Assembly: GCA_965243285.1 (NCBI GenBank)
Contig: OZ251537.1
Coordinates: 1,550,001 to 1,614,000, forward strand
From: JAHRAW01 sp965243285
GTDB lineage: Bacteria > Pseudomonadota > Gammaproteobacteria > Arenicellales > Poriferihabitantaceae
Length of the DNA stretch: 64,000 nucleotides
Direction: 5' to 3'
Numbering within the stretch: position 1 is the first letter of the stretch; every line of letters starts with the position of its first letter. This document shows positions 51,427 to 61,721 of the stretch, in pieces. The notes below the pieces were generated by a model, which was given only the letters and a program-made list of their open reading frames with translations, was not told the origin of the DNA and searched no databases. Position numbers and translations under genes: made by a program.

Positions 51427-51835
51427 CTACTTTTCGTGATGCGGGCTTGATTTTGGCTTTTGCTGTTGGCTTTTGCTGTTGGCTTTTGGCTTTTCGCTGT
51501 TCGCTTTTAACGTTTTGCTCCCCCGTGCTTCATCTGGGGGGAGCCAAATCAGGCGGCTCTATCGCCTGACTTGGTGGGGGGGCTGTTGATGTTGATTTTG
51601 GCTTTTGATTTGGCTGTTGCTGTTGCTGTTGGCTGTTGATGTTGGTCTTTTTGCTTTTGGCTTTAAATCTTCAACTCATTAGCCCAAATGAGGGACTATG
51701 TAAAAACCAACAGCGAAGTCAAAAGCAAATCAATAGCAAGTCAAAAGCCAAAAGCCAAAGCCAAAATCAAAAGCCAAAATCAAAAGCCAAAATCAAAAGC
51801 CAAAATCAAAAGCCAAAGCCAAAGCCAAAGCCCGC
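51427..51835. repeat. Foldback-type repeat island I
   Basis: T-rich repeats and the lead-in TTTTAACGTTTTGCTCC open a forward module at 51527-51591 (outer GCTCC/GGAGC, inner AAATCAGGCG/CGCCTGACTT with one mismatch). More T-rich repeats follow, then a central hairpin (CTCATT...AATGAG, near 51675-51692) and an A-rich tail of AAAGCC/AAAATC words. This is the simplest complete example of the T-rich, hairpin, centre, A-rich layout. It sits between 5-oxoprolinase and the mraZ promoter. Confidence 0.78.
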
Positions 51836-51960
51836 CGCCGCGGGTTACCTCGATTTACCCCTGATTCACCCCACCTCGCTTCACCACCCCATCTCGGCTT
51901 CACCCCCGCCGGCGCCGGCGCCGTCTTTCCCCGGATTCACCCATCAACCGCGTTTTATTC

Positions 51961-51990
51961 TTGACAATGCCAGCGTTGCATCCGTATAGT
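51961..51990 (+). promoter_or_regulatory. Sigma-70 promoter of the dcw cluster (Pmra)
   Basis: A perfect -35 TTGACA (51961-51966) and a -10 TATAGT (51985-51990) are separated by 18 bases, about 52 bases before the mraZ start. This is the expected place for the main dcw promoter. Confidence 0.85.
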
Positions 51991-51999
51991 GTAGAAAAG

Positions 52000-52014
52000 T
52001 GGGTAGTTGTGGGT
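52000..52014 (+). promoter_or_regulatory. MraZ boxes (operator)
   Basis: Two direct copies of TGGGT with a 5-base spacer (TGGGT-AGTTG-TGGGT) lie just downstream of the -10 element. MraZ is known to bind TGGGN repeats at 10-bp spacing in its own promoter, so autoregulation is expected. Confidence 0.8.
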
Positions 52015-52042
52015 AATTTTCCCAAAAAACTAGGGTTTGAGC

Positions 52043-52516
52043 ATGTTACAAGGCGCAAACGAACTCAATTTAGACGCCAAAGGGCGGCTGGCGATTCCCA
52101 GTCGTTATCGCGAGGGCTTGCGAGAGCATAGCGGCGGGCGACTGGTGGTCACGGTGGCCGGCGACCAAGAGAATTGCTTGTGGATGTATCCGGCTGATGA
52201 ATGGCTGCCGGTGGCGCGCCGGGTGTTAGGCCTGCCGAGCCTGCAACGCGAGCATCGGTGGCACAAACGCTGCTTCGTCGGCCAAGCCGAGGAGGTGGAA
52301 ATGGACCGCAATGGGCGCGTGCTGTTGCCGGCCACCTTGCGAAAATTCGCCGCCATCACCAAGCAACTCTATTTGCTCGGCCAAGGCAACAAATTCGAGA
52401 TTTGGCAGCAAACGCGCTGGAACGCCGAATCCGCGCAGTGGCAACAGGAGGCACAAGGGGCCCAGGGGGGCCAGGGCGCCGCCTTATCCCCGCAAATGCA
52501 ACAACTCACCTTATAA
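52043..52516 (+). CDS. mraZ: Transcriptional regulator MraZ
   Basis: MraZ is the AbrB-like DNA-binding protein that heads dcw clusters and represses its own promoter. The opening MLQGANELNLDAKGRLAIPS is the first of two SpoVT/AbrB-like half-repeats; the second, MDRNGRVLLPATLRKFAAIT, has the matching D-x-x-G-R motif. The 157 residues end in a Gln-rich tail with GAQGGQGAA. ATG at 52043 is preferred over TTG at 52037, with AGGG 8-12 bases upstream. Its promoter and TGGGT boxes are visible just before it. Confidence 0.95.
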   Translation: MLQGANELNLDAKGRLAIPSRYREGLREHSGGRLVVTVAGDQENCLWMYPADEWLPVARRVLGLPSLQREHRWHKRCFVGQAEEVEMDRNGRVLLPATLRKFAAITKQLYLLGQGNKFEIWQQTRWNAESAQWQQEAQGAQGGQGAALSPQMQQLTL

Positions 52517-52538
52517 CCGCCGATTTTTCGATATTTCC

Positions 52539-53492
52539 ATGCCACCCGCCATGCCACCCGCCGCGCACTTGCCGGTGTTGCGCGAGCAAGCGCTAATCGC
52601 CCTGCGGCTGGCGGCGGATGCCCTGGTGGTGGATGCCACCTACGGCGGCGGCGGTCATGCGGCCGCCATTTTGGCGCAGCTCGGCGCCGGCGGACGCCTG
52701 CTCGCCATCGACCGCGACCCTAGCGCGGTGGCGCGCGCCCGAGCGCAGTGTGGCGATGATGGCCGGGTCGACATCATCCAGGCGCCGTTTTCCCAGCTCA
52801 GCCGTTTGCTGCGGGAGCGCGATTTGGGCGGTCGGGTGGCCGCCATGCTGTTCGATTTCGGCGTGTCATCGCCGCAATTGAATTGCCCCGAGCGCGGTTT
52901 TAGTTTCCAAACCAGCGGCCCGCTGGACATGCGTATGGATTCTTCCAGCGGCCAAACCGCCGCGCAATGGCTGGCGCAAGTGGACCAAGCCGAGTTGCAA
53001 AATGTGTTGCGGCGCTTCGGCGAGGAGCGCTTTGCGCGCCGCATCGCCACCGCCATCAAACGCGCCCAGTTGCGTAGCCCCATCGCCAGCACCGTGGAGT
53101 TGGCGGAATTGGTGGCCGCGGCGATGCCCACCCGCGAGCCCGGCAAACACCCGGCCACGCGCACCTTTCAAGCCATCCGCATCGCCATCAATGACGAGCT
53201 CGGCGAAGTGCGCAAGGTATTGCCGCAGGCCTTAGACGGCCTCGCGGTCGGCGGTCGCTTGGTGATGATCAGTTTTCATTCCTTAGAAGACCGCCTGGTG
53301 AAGCGGTTTTTTCGTGACCAGGCGAAGGGCGACCCGTACCCGCCCGAATTAGCCGTAACCGAGGCCATGAAACGCCCGACGCTGAAATTAGTCGGCAAGC
53401 CGCAGCGCGCCGAGGGCGCGGAAATCGCCGCCAACCGTCGCGCCCGCAGCGCGGTGCTGCGGGTGGCCGAGAAACTGGCCACGGCGGCCTAG
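52539..53492 (+). CDS. rsmH: 16S rRNA (cytosine-1402 N4) methyltransferase
   Basis: RsmH (MraW) methylates N4 of C1402 in 16S rRNA with S-adenosylmethionine. Motifs are DATYGGGGHAAAILAQLG (SAM loop), LLAIDRDPSAVARA, AAMLFDFGVSSPQLNCPERG (D-x-G-V-S-S-x-Q), GPLDMRMD, and HPATRTFQAIRIAINDEL with VMISFHSLEDRLVKRFF. 317 residues is full length. ATG at 52539 opens MPPAMPPAAHLPVL; ATG at 52551 is an alternative. It follows mraZ by 22 bp, in the standard dcw order. Confidence 0.96.
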   Translation: MPPAMPPAAHLPVLREQALIALRLAADALVVDATYGGGGHAAAILAQLGAGGRLLAIDRDPSAVARARAQCGDDGRVDIIQAPFSQLSRLLRERDLGGRVAAMLFDFGVSSPQLNCPERGFSFQTSGPLDMRMDSSSGQTAAQWLAQVDQAELQNVLRRFGEERFARRIATAIKRAQLRSPIASTVELAELVAAAMPTREPGKHPATRTFQAIRIAINDELGEVRKVLPQALDGLAVGGRLVMISFHSLEDRLVKRFFRDQAKGDPYPPELAVTEAMKRPTLKLVGKPQRAEGAEIAANRRARSAVLRVAEKLATAA

Positions 53493-53505
53493 AGCCACTG
53501 AGCCC

Positions 53506-53814
53506 ATGCGCGCCGCCACCGCTACCGCCCGCGCCCGGCGCCTCCGCCGCTGGGTGCTGGCCTTGTGGCTGCTCACATTGGCCAGCGCCATCGCGGTGGT
53601 GACGGCGCGCCACCACAATCGTCTGGCGTTTATTGCCTGGCGCCAAGCCGAATCCGCGCACCGCGAATTGCAATTCGAGCGCGGCCGCTTGCTGCTGGAA
53701 AAAGCGACCTGGGCGCGCCGCCGCAACATCGCCGACGAGGCGCGGGCGCGCTGGGCGATGGCGGCGCCTTTGCCGGCCAAAATCATCACCATCAACCTGG
53801 GGGGCGGCGAATAG
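53506..53814 (+). CDS. ftsL: Cell division protein FtsL
   Basis: A 102-residue bitopic membrane protein with a basic N-terminus (ARARRLRRW), one membrane helix (VLALWLLTLASAIAVVTA) and a periplasmic coiled coil (RQAESAHRELQFERGRLLLE). This is the FtsL layout. It would bridge FtsB and FtsI at the septum. The call is supported by its place between rsmH and ftsI, since FtsL sequences are poorly conserved. Confidence 0.9.
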   Translation: MRAATATARARRLRRWVLALWLLTLASAIAVVTARHHNRLAFIAWRQAESAHRELQFERGRLLLEKATWARRRNIADEARARWAMAAPLPAKIITINLGGGE

Positions 53815-53842
53815 CCGTCCGCGGCTACGCCGCACCGCATCC

Positions 53843-55531
53843 ATGTCGCGTCGCGCCCTCATCACCCCCCCCGTCTGGCGCCAGCATCTGGTGCTGGCGG
53901 TCATGCTGGCGGCCTTCTTGTTGCTCGGCTGGCGCGTGGTGTACCTGCAAACCACCGAGCACGCGCGCTTGCGGGCGCAAGGCGAAGCCCGCCATCTGCG
54001 CGAGCTGGCGGTGGCTGCGCAACGCGGCCGCATCATCGACCGCCATGGCCGGGTATTGACGGTGAGCACGCCGGTGGAGTCGTTGTGGGCCGAGCCGGCG
54101 GTGTTTTGCGCCCAGCCGGCGCGGTGGCCGCCGTTGCTTAGCCTACTGAAAGCGCCGGCGCAGCGCTGGCGGGCGAGTTGCGAGGGGCGTCGGCATGCTG
54201 ATTTCATGTTCATTGCGCGCCGCATGGCGCCAGCGCTGGCGCACCGCGCCATGCAATTGGGCGTGCCAGGGGTCGACATTCAGCGTGAATACAAACGCTA
54301 CTATCCGGGCGGCCCAGACGGCGCGCATTTGCTCGGCTTTACCGATGTGGACGAGGTCGGCCAAGAAGGGCTGGAGCGCGCCTTCGAAGCGCGGCTCGCC
54401 GGCGCCGCCGGGCGTATTCGCGCCCTCAAAGATCGCGCTGGCAACCTGGTCGAGAGCGTGGAAAGCATCCAGCAAGTGCGCCACGGCGAAGATATCGTCA
54501 TCAGCATCGACCAGCGCGTACAATCTTTGGCTGGCGATTATCTCGAGGCCGCGGTGCGCAAACACGCCGCCGCCGGCGGCAGCGTGGTGGTGTTAGCCAT
54601 CCCCAGCGGCGAAATTCTCGGTATGGTGAATTCGCCGCAGTTCAACCCCAACGACCGCAACACCCTGACCGCCGACGCGTATCGAAACCGCAGCGTCACC
54701 GATATTATCGAGCCCGGCTCCGCGGTCAAGCCGTTCACCGTGGCCATGGCCTTGGAGAGCGGCAAAATCGGCGCCGACACCATCATCGATACCGCCCCCG
54801 GCCTTTATAACGTAGGCGGCCACGACATCCGCGATGCCGGCGACTACGGCGCCCTGTCGGTGTTCGATGTGCTGGTGCGCTCGAGCAATGTGGGCATCGC
54901 CAAACTGGCCTTAGGCCTGCCGTATGACGACCTGTTCGACACTTTCGCCCAGCTCGGCTTCGGGCAGCGCGCCGGGGGCCTGCCGGGGGAGATTTCCGGT
55001 GCCCTAAAACGCCGCCAAAAGCCCATCGAGCACGCCACCCTCGCCTATGGCTATGGGCTGTCGGTCACGGCGCTGCAGTTGGCGCGCGCCTACACCGTGT
55101 TCGCCACCGATGGCGAATTATTGCCGCTCACCTTGCGCCGTCAAGCCAGCGGCTATCGCGCCGCCGGCAAGCGCGTGTTTGGCCGCGACACCGTGCGCGA
55201 CCTGCGCCTGATGTTGGAACAAGCCGCCACCGCCGCCGGCACCGCGCCGAAAGCCAAAATTCCGCGCTATCGCGTCGGCGGCAAAACCGGCACCACCCAC
55301 AAACTGGTGGACGGCAGTTATCTCAACGAGCGTTATGTGTCGGTGTTCGCCGGCCTCGCCCCGCTCACCGAGCCGCGCTTCGTCATGGTGGTGACGGTGG
55401 ATGACCCACGCGGCCAGTTTTATTACGGCGGCGATGTGGCGGCGCCGGTATTCGCGCAATTAATGTCCGATTTATTGCGGCTGTACAACATCAAGCCGGA
55501 CGGCGTGGCAGATGCGGCGCAAAACACATGA
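53843..55531 (+). CDS. ftsI: Septal peptidoglycan transpeptidase FtsI (PBP3)
   Basis: FtsI is the class B penicillin-binding protein that cross-links septal peptidoglycan. Residues 10-33 form the membrane anchor (WRQHLVLAVMLAAFLLLGW). The pedestal has AAQRGRIIDRHGRVL and GVDIQREYKRYYPGG. The transpeptidase domain shows SxxK in IEPGSAVKPFTV (catalytic Ser), SxN in VRSSNVGIAKL and KTG in VGGKTGTTHKL. All three active-site motifs are intact. 562 residues is a normal length. ATG at 53843 is chosen; the frame above it overlaps ftsL and is not conserved. Its stop overlaps murE by 4 bp. Confidence 0.96.
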   Translation: MSRRALITPPVWRQHLVLAVMLAAFLLLGWRVVYLQTTEHARLRAQGEARHLRELAVAAQRGRIIDRHGRVLTVSTPVESLWAEPAVFCAQPARWPPLLSLLKAPAQRWRASCEGRRHADFMFIARRMAPALAHRAMQLGVPGVDIQREYKRYYPGGPDGAHLLGFTDVDEVGQEGLERAFEARLAGAAGRIRALKDRAGNLVESVESIQQVRHGEDIVISIDQRVQSLAGDYLEAAVRKHAAAGGSVVVLAIPSGEILGMVNSPQFNPNDRNTLTADAYRNRSVTDIIEPGSAVKPFTVAMALESGKIGADTIIDTAPGLYNVGGHDIRDAGDYGALSVFDVLVRSSNVGIAKLALGLPYDDLFDTFAQLGFGQRAGGLPGEISGALKRRQKPIEHATLAYGYGLSVTALQLARAYTVFATDGELLPLTLRRQASGYRAAGKRVFGRDTVRDLRLMLEQAATAAGTAPKAKIPRYRVGGKTGTTHKLVDGSYLNERYVSVFAGLAPLTEPRFVMVVTVDDPRGQFYYGGDVAAPVFAQLMSDLLRLYNIKPDGVADAAQNT

Positions 55532-57351
55532 GCGGCTTACCCGTGATGTCGCAGCGCGCAAGGGCGATAAGGTCGGCGCCACCATCGAAGTCGCCATCCA
55601 GGTTGATATCCAGGGCGGATTCAGCGCCCGCATCGACCGTTCTGGCGCGAAGTGCGGCAGCGAAATCGTCGAATTTACGGCCGAAATTGCCAGCATCACT
55701 TGCCAAACTACTCGCCGGCTTGGCGCAAGTCGCGCCGCGCGATGAGCGCGACATCACTGGCTTGTGCCTGGATAGCCGGCGGGTTGGCGACGGCGATTTG
55801 TTCATCGCCGTGCCCGGCGAGCGCCATGACGGGCGGGATTATATTCGCCAAGCGCTGGCGCGCGGCGCCGCGGCGGTGCTTTGCGAGAGCGATGCGTCGG
55901 GCGATTCAGCGCAGCGCAAAAGCCGGGCCGACAATCCAGCGCGGCGCGAAGGTGATGCGGCGGGTTGTCCAGTGCGCGGTGATGCGCCGGTGTTCGCCAT
56001 CGCCGATTTGCAACAGGGTGTCGGTGCTATCGCGGCGCGGTTTTATGCCCACCCGTCAGCCGCCATGCGCGTTATCGGCATCACCGGCACCAACGGCAAA
56101 ACCACCTGCGCTTGGTTGCTGGCGCAAGCCTTAGATGCGCTCGGCCAGCGCTGCGGCGTGCTGGGCACCCTCGGCGCCGGCATGGTCGGCGACCTAACCG
56201 CCGCTGAATCCGCTGAATCCACTGAATCCGCTGAATCCGCTGAATCCACCGCATCCGCCATCGGCATCACCCAGTCCACCGCCGATACTGTCGCCCCAGC
56301 CGCGGCCTGGCAATCCGCCTTGACCACCGCCGACGCCATCGGCACGCAGCGCACTTTGGCGGCGTTGCGCGCCCACGGGGCGGTGGCGGCTTGCCTCGAA
56401 GCCTCTTCGCACGGGCTGGCGCAAGGGCGGGTGAACCACATCGCCTTCGAGGTGGCGGTGTTCACCAATTTGAGCCAAGACCACCTCGATTATCACCGCG
56501 ACATGACGCAGTACGCCGCCGCCAAGGAGAAATTGTTTCATGTCGATGGCCTCGGCGCCGCCGTCATCAACGCCGACGACCCCTTTGGGCGGTGCCTGTT
56601 GGCGCGCGGCCTGGCGGCGACGAGCCTCACCTACGGCCTGCGCAGCGGCGATGTACGCCCACGAAATTTGGTTTATGGGGTCGGCGTCGGCGGCGAGTCC
56701 GGCGAGGCCAATATTGCCTTCGATGTGGACTATGGCGGGCGCCTCGAGCGCATTTGTTCGCCCTTAATCGGCGCCATTAATGTACCGAATGTATTGGCCG
56801 CGGTGGCCACCTTGCTGGCTTGCGGCTATGATTTGCGCGCCATCGCCGCGGCCCTGGCGCGCTGTCGGCCGCCGCCGGGGCGGATGGAATGCGTGAGGGG
56901 GGACTACGGCGCCAGCGCGCCAGCGGTGGTGGTGGATTACGCCCACACCCCGGACGCGTTGCGTCGCGCCCTCGCGTCGTTGCGCGAATTGTGCGGCGGC
57001 GAATTGTGGCTGGTGTTCGGCTGCGGCGGCGAGCGCGACGCCGCCAAACGCCCGCTCATGGGGCAAGCGGCGGCGGCCGGCGCCGACCACATCTTGCTCA
57101 CCGATGACAACCCGCGCGCCGAAAACCCGCAGCGCATCGTGGCGCAGATTATCGACGGCATGAGCGCGGGCGCGGCCACCGTCATGCACGACCGCGGCCG
57201 CGCCATCGCCGCCGCTATCGCCGCCGCCGCGGCCGAAGACATCGTGCTAATCGCCGGCAAAGGGCATGAAAGCACGCAAACCATCGGCGCTCGCACGCTA
57301 CCGCTGAACGACCGCGAAATCGCCAGGTCGGCACTGGAGGCGCGAGCGTGA
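55528..57351 (+). CDS. murE: UDP-MurNAc-tripeptide synthetase (meso-diaminopimelate ligase)
   Basis: MurE adds meso-DAP to UDP-MurNAc-L-Ala-D-Glu. Domain markers are LCLDSRRVGDGDLFIAVPG (N domain), the ATP loop GITGTNGKTTCAWLLAQAL, VVDYAHTPDALRRAL, and DDNPRAENP, whose DNPR motif selects DAP rather than lysine. Length is 607 residues against about 495 in E. coli. Two things explain the excess: an N-terminal extension of roughly 65 Ser/Ala/Arg-rich residues before the conserved start, and a repeat insert at residues 226-243 (AESAESTESAESAES). The ATGA overlap with ftsI fixes the start unless translation begins later. Confidence 0.95.
   Translation: MSGLPVMSQRARAIRSAPPSKSPSRLISRADSAPASTVLARSAAAKSSNLRPKLPASLAKLLAGLAQVAPRDERDITGLCLDSRRVGDGDLFIAVPGERHDGRDYIRQALARGAAAVLCESDASGDSAQRKSRADNPARREGDAAGCPVRGDAPVFAIADLQQGVGAIAARFYAHPSAAMRVIGITGTNGKTTCAWLLAQALDALGQRCGVLGTLGAGMVGDLTAAESAESTESAESAESTASAIGITQSTADTVAPAAAWQSALTTADAIGTQRTLAALRAHGAVAACLEASSHGLAQGRVNHIAFEVAVFTNLSQDHLDYHRDMTQYAAAKEKLFHVDGLGAAVINADDPFGRCLLARGLAATSLTYGLRSGDVRPRNLVYGVGVGGESGEANIAFDVDYGGRLERICSPLIGAINVPNVLAAVATLLACGYDLRAIAAALARCRPPPGRMECVRGDYGASAPAVVVDYAHTPDALRRALASLRELCGGELWLVFGCGGERDAAKRPLMGQAAAAGADHILLTDDNPRAENPQRIVAQIIDGMSAGAATVMHDRGRAIAAAIAAAAAEDIVLIAGKGHESTQTIGARTLPLNDREIARSALEARA
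56203..56256. repeat. 9-bp tandem repeat, 6 units, in frame inside murE
   Basis: Units of GCTGAATCC (two start with A; the last is ACCGCATCC) encode Ala-Glu-Ser type triplets in a loop of MurE. The unit length keeps the frame. Confidence 0.96.
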
Positions 57352-59026
57352 TGCGGCTATCCCAAGCGGCGGCGGTCACCGGCGGCGTATTGCGCGGCGT
57401 CGACCGCCGGTTTAGCGGCGTCGCCATCGATTCGCGGCAGCTCGAGCGCGGGGATTTGTTCGTCGCCATTGGCGGCGCGCGGCGCGATGCGGGAGGGGCC
57501 AAATCGCATCGCGATGGCCACGCTTTCGTCGCCCAGGCGGCGCAACAAGGCGCCGCTGCGGCGCTGGTTTGCGGTGCCCAGCAGTCAAACCAGTCAAACC
57601 AGTCAAACCAGTCAAACCAGTCAAACCAGTCAAACCAGTCAAACCAGTCAAACCAGTCAAACCAGTCAAACCAGTCAAACCAGTCAAACCAGTCAAACCA
57701 GTCAAACCAGTCAAACCGGGCGATTTCACGGCGCCATGCGGATGCGAATCCGCCCCGGCCCGGCGGCGGCTTGCCGCATATCGAGGTGGGCGACACCACC
57801 GTAGCCCTCGGGCGGATGGGGGCGTATTGGCGGCGGCGCTTCACCGCGCCGCTAGTGGCGGTGACCGGCAGCTGTGGCAAAACCACGGTGTGCGCCATGT
57901 TGGCGGCGATTTTCGATGCCAGCGGCGGCGTTTGTCTGGCGCCGCGCGGCAGTTTCAACAACCAGTGGGGGGTGCCGCTGACGCTGTTGCGACTGCGCCA
58001 GCGCCATACCCATGCGGTCATCGAGATGGGCATGAATCATCGCGGTGAAATCGAGGCTTTAAGTCGCCTGGCGGCGCCGAACATCGCCCTCATCACCCAG
58101 GTCGCCGCCGCGCATTTGGCCGGGCTGACCGATTTGCCTGGCATAGCGGCCGCCAAAGCGGAAATATTCGCCGGTTTGGCGGCCGACGGCATCGCGGTAC
58201 TAAACGCCGATGATGAGTTTTACCCGAAGTGGCGAAAGCGCGCCGGCGACCGCCAGGTGGTGAGTTTTGGCTTAGCACAACCGGCATCGGCGGTGGAGGT
58301 GAGCGCCAGCGACCTCGCCAGCGACCGCCATGGCAGCCGTTTTAAGTTGACTATCGATGGTCGAAGTATCGCGGCGCGGTTGGCGTTGCTGGGGCGCCAC
58401 AACATCGCCAATGCGGTGGCCGCGGCCGCCGCGGCCCATGCCGCCGCCATCGCGCCGCAGCAAATCGTCGCCGGGCTGGCCGCCGTGCGCGCCGTCGCCG
58501 GTCGCCTCAATCCATTGCCCGGGCCGGGCGGCGCCGTGCTTATCGACGACAGCTATAACGCCAACCCGGCATCGTGCCAGGCGGCGTTAGAGGTGCTGGC
58601 CGATTTCCCCGGCCAACGCATCGCCATTTTCGGCGCCATGGCCGAGCTCGGCGAACACAGCGCGCAATTACACCGCGAAGTCGGCGCCCACGCCCGCCAA
58701 TGCGGCATCCACCAATTAATGTGTCTCGGCGCCGCAGAATCCCCCGACTTAGCGGCTTACGCCCACGGCTTCGGCGCCACGGCGCAACATTTCGCCACCC
58801 TCGAGGCCCTGCTGGCGCGCTTATCGCCGCAACTGGCGGCCGGCGTCGCGGTGCTAATCAAAGGCTCGCGCCGCGCCGCCATGGAACGCATAGCGCATGC
58901 CTTACGGCCGCCGTCGATGGTGGCCGAAGCCGCCGCCAATTCGGCCAATCCGGCCAATCCGACCGTCGAAGCCGCTGCCGCCGAGCCGGCCGCCGCCGAA
59001 ATCACCGCTCAAGCCGGAGGCGCGCC

Positions 59027-59033
<7 letters not shown>
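57351..59033 (+). CDS. murF: UDP-MurNAc-tripeptide D-alanyl-D-alanine ligase
   Basis: MurF adds D-Ala-D-Ala to complete the cytoplasmic muropeptide. Visible parts are FSGVAIDSRQLERGDLFVAI (N domain), VAVTGSCGKTTVCAMLAAIF (ATP loop), PRGSFNNQWGVPLTLL, VIEMGMNHRGEIEALSRLA, GRHNIANAVAAAAAA and IDDSYNANPASCQAAL. In the N domain, 15 identical QSN triplets (residues 78-122) interrupt the sequence, raising the length to 560. Starts at GTG 57348 and ATG 57351 are both possible; ATG is listed (TGATG coupling to murE). The C-terminus also carries Ala/Pro-rich NSANPANP and AAEPAAAE repeats. Confidence 0.95.
57582..57716. repeat. 9-bp tandem repeat, 15 identical units, in frame inside murF
   Basis: Fifteen perfect copies of CAGTCAAAC (135 bp) encode (QSN)15 in MurF. 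The AT-rich unit stands out from the GC-rich gene, and perfect identity points to very recent expansion. Confidence 0.98.
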
Positions 59034-60109
<1,076 letters not shown>

Positions 60110-60188
60110 GCGCCATGAGTGTCATGTCTGGCATAAACATGGCTGTCATATATATGACTATGACGCGCCAATCTACTCCCGCCGCCGG

Positions 60189-61721
60189 ATGAAACCCAGG
60201 CGCAAAACCGCAGCGGCGCCGGCCACGCTGGTGCTAGGCCTCGGCAAAACCGGCTATTCGGTGGTGCAACACTTAGCGGCGCGCGGCGCTGCCATCACGG
60301 TGGCCGATTCCCGCCCAAATGCGCCATTTTTGGAGGTGACGCGGGCGCGTTATCCGCGCATCAACATCATCAGCGGCGGTTTGGCGGAGGATTCATGGGC
60401 CGATTTCGAGCGCGTGGTGGTGAGCCCAGGGTTGGATTTGGGGCGGTTGTCGGCCGGCGGACGCCTGGGCGAGGGCCTGGGTGAGGGCCTGGGCGAGGGC
60501 CTGGGTGAGGGCCTGGGTGAGCGTCTTATCGGCGATATCGAATTATTCGTCGAAAGCGCTGCGGCGCCGTGCATCGCCATCACCGGCAGCAACGGCAAAT
60601 CCACCGTGACCATGTTAGTGACGGCGATGTTGCAAGCCGCCGGCCGCACCGCATTGGCCGGCGGCAACCTCGGCACCCCGGCGTTGGAGTTGCTAAAGCA
60701 GCCGAAGCCGGATTTTTATGTCCTCGAGTTGTCCAGTTTTCAGTTGGAAAACACCCACAGCATGACCGCCGCCGCGGCCGCTATCCTCAACTTAAGCGAT
60801 GACCACATGGATCGCTACCCGAGCCGCGACTGCTACCTAAAGGCCAAAGCGCGCATCCTAAACGGCGCCGCGGCGCAGGTTTTTAATCGCCAAGACCGCG
60901 CCTCGGCGGCCTTGCGCGCCGCCCATCCAGAGGCCTGGAGTTTCGGCCTCGATAGCCCGGCCGGCGCACGCGAGTTTGGCGTGCTGGCTGCCGCCGGCGG
61001 GCGTTTTTTGAGCCGTGGCGCCACCCGCCTGGCCGCCGTGCGTTGTTTAAATCTGCCAGGCGAACACAACATCGCCAATGTGTTGGCGGCGTGCGCCTTA
61101 GTGGAAGCCGCCGGGGTGGCGCTGACGGCAACCATGGTGGACGCGGCGCTGGCCTACGGCGGCTTAGAGCATCGCTGCGAATGGGTCGCGCAAGCCGCTG
61201 GCGCGCGCTGGATCAATGATTCCAAAGCCACCAATGTGGGCGCCGCGGTGGCCGCCATCACCGGCTTCGGCGGCGGCGAGCCCATCATCTTGATCGCCGG
61301 CGGCCTCGGCAAAGGCGCCGATTTCTCGCCGTTGCAGGCCGCGGTGCGCGCCCATGTCCGCCATGCGGTGCTATTTGGGCAAGATGCCGAGCGCATCGCC
61401 GCCGCCATCGCCGGCGAGGCGGACATTCACCAGGCCGCGGATTTGCCGCAAGCGGTGGCCATGTCGGCCGCTCTCGCCGCCGCCATGGCCGCCAATAGCA
61501 CGCCAGCCATCGCCGCCCACGCCGCCGGCGCGGTTCAAGGCGCGGATGCGGGGTCGCCGGCCGGGCGCGATGCCGAGCCGAAGTCGGCCGCGGTGGTGCT
61601 GTTTTCGCCGGCCTGCGCCAGTTTCGACATGTTTGAGGATTTCGCGCAACGCGGTGTGGCGTTTAAGCGCCTCGTTGCGCAGCAAGTCGCGCCCGCCACC
61701 GGGCCGCCGGCATCAAAATGA
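60189..61721 (+). CDS. murD: UDP-MurNAc-L-alanine D-glutamate ligase
   Basis: MurD adds D-Glu to UDP-MurNAc-L-Ala. Markers are LVLGLGKTGYSVVQHLAARG (N domain), SPGLDLGRLS, CIAITGSNGKSTVTMLVTAM (ATP loop), LELSSFQLENTHSM, LNLSDDHMDRYPSRDCYLKA, LPGEHNIANVLAACAL, INDSKATNVGAAVAAI and LLFSPACASFDMFEDFAQRG-type ending. A five-unit repeat adds GEGLGEGLGEGLGEGLGE between the first and second domains (residues 93-112). The C domain also has an Ala/Gly-rich stretch near 61490-61570. ATG at 60189 is the only conserved-frame start. It lies 79 bases after mraY, a larger gap than elsewhere in the cluster. Confidence 0.95.
   Translation: MKPRRKTAAAPATLVLGLGKTGYSVVQHLAARGAAITVADSRPNAPFLEVTRARYPRINIISGGLAEDSWADFERVVVSPGLDLGRLSAGGRLGEGLGEGLGEGLGEGLGERLIGDIELFVESAAAPCIAITGSNGKSTVTMLVTAMLQAAGRTALAGGNLGTPALELLKQPKPDFYVLELSSFQLENTHSMTAAAAAILNLSDDHMDRYPSRDCYLKAKARILNGAAAQVFNRQDRASAALRAAHPEAWSFGLDSPAGAREFGVLAAAGGRFLSRGATRLAAVRCLNLPGEHNIANVLAACALVEAAGVALTATMVDAALAYGGLEHRCEWVAQAAGARWINDSKATNVGAAVAAITGFGGGEPIILIAGGLGKGADFSPLQAAVRAHVRHAVLFGQDAERIAAAIAGEADIHQAADLPQAVAMSAALAAAMAANSTPAIAAHAAGAVQGADAGSPAGRDAEPKSAAVVLFSPACASFDMFEDFAQRGVAFKRLVAQQVAPATGPPASK
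60465..60524. repeat. 12-bp tandem repeat, 5 units, in frame inside murD
   Basis: Units of CTGGGYGAGGGC (the last CTGGGTGAGCGT) encode Leu-Gly-Glu-Gly tetrads at the hinge between MurD domains 1 and 2. The unit length keeps the frame. Confidence 0.96.
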
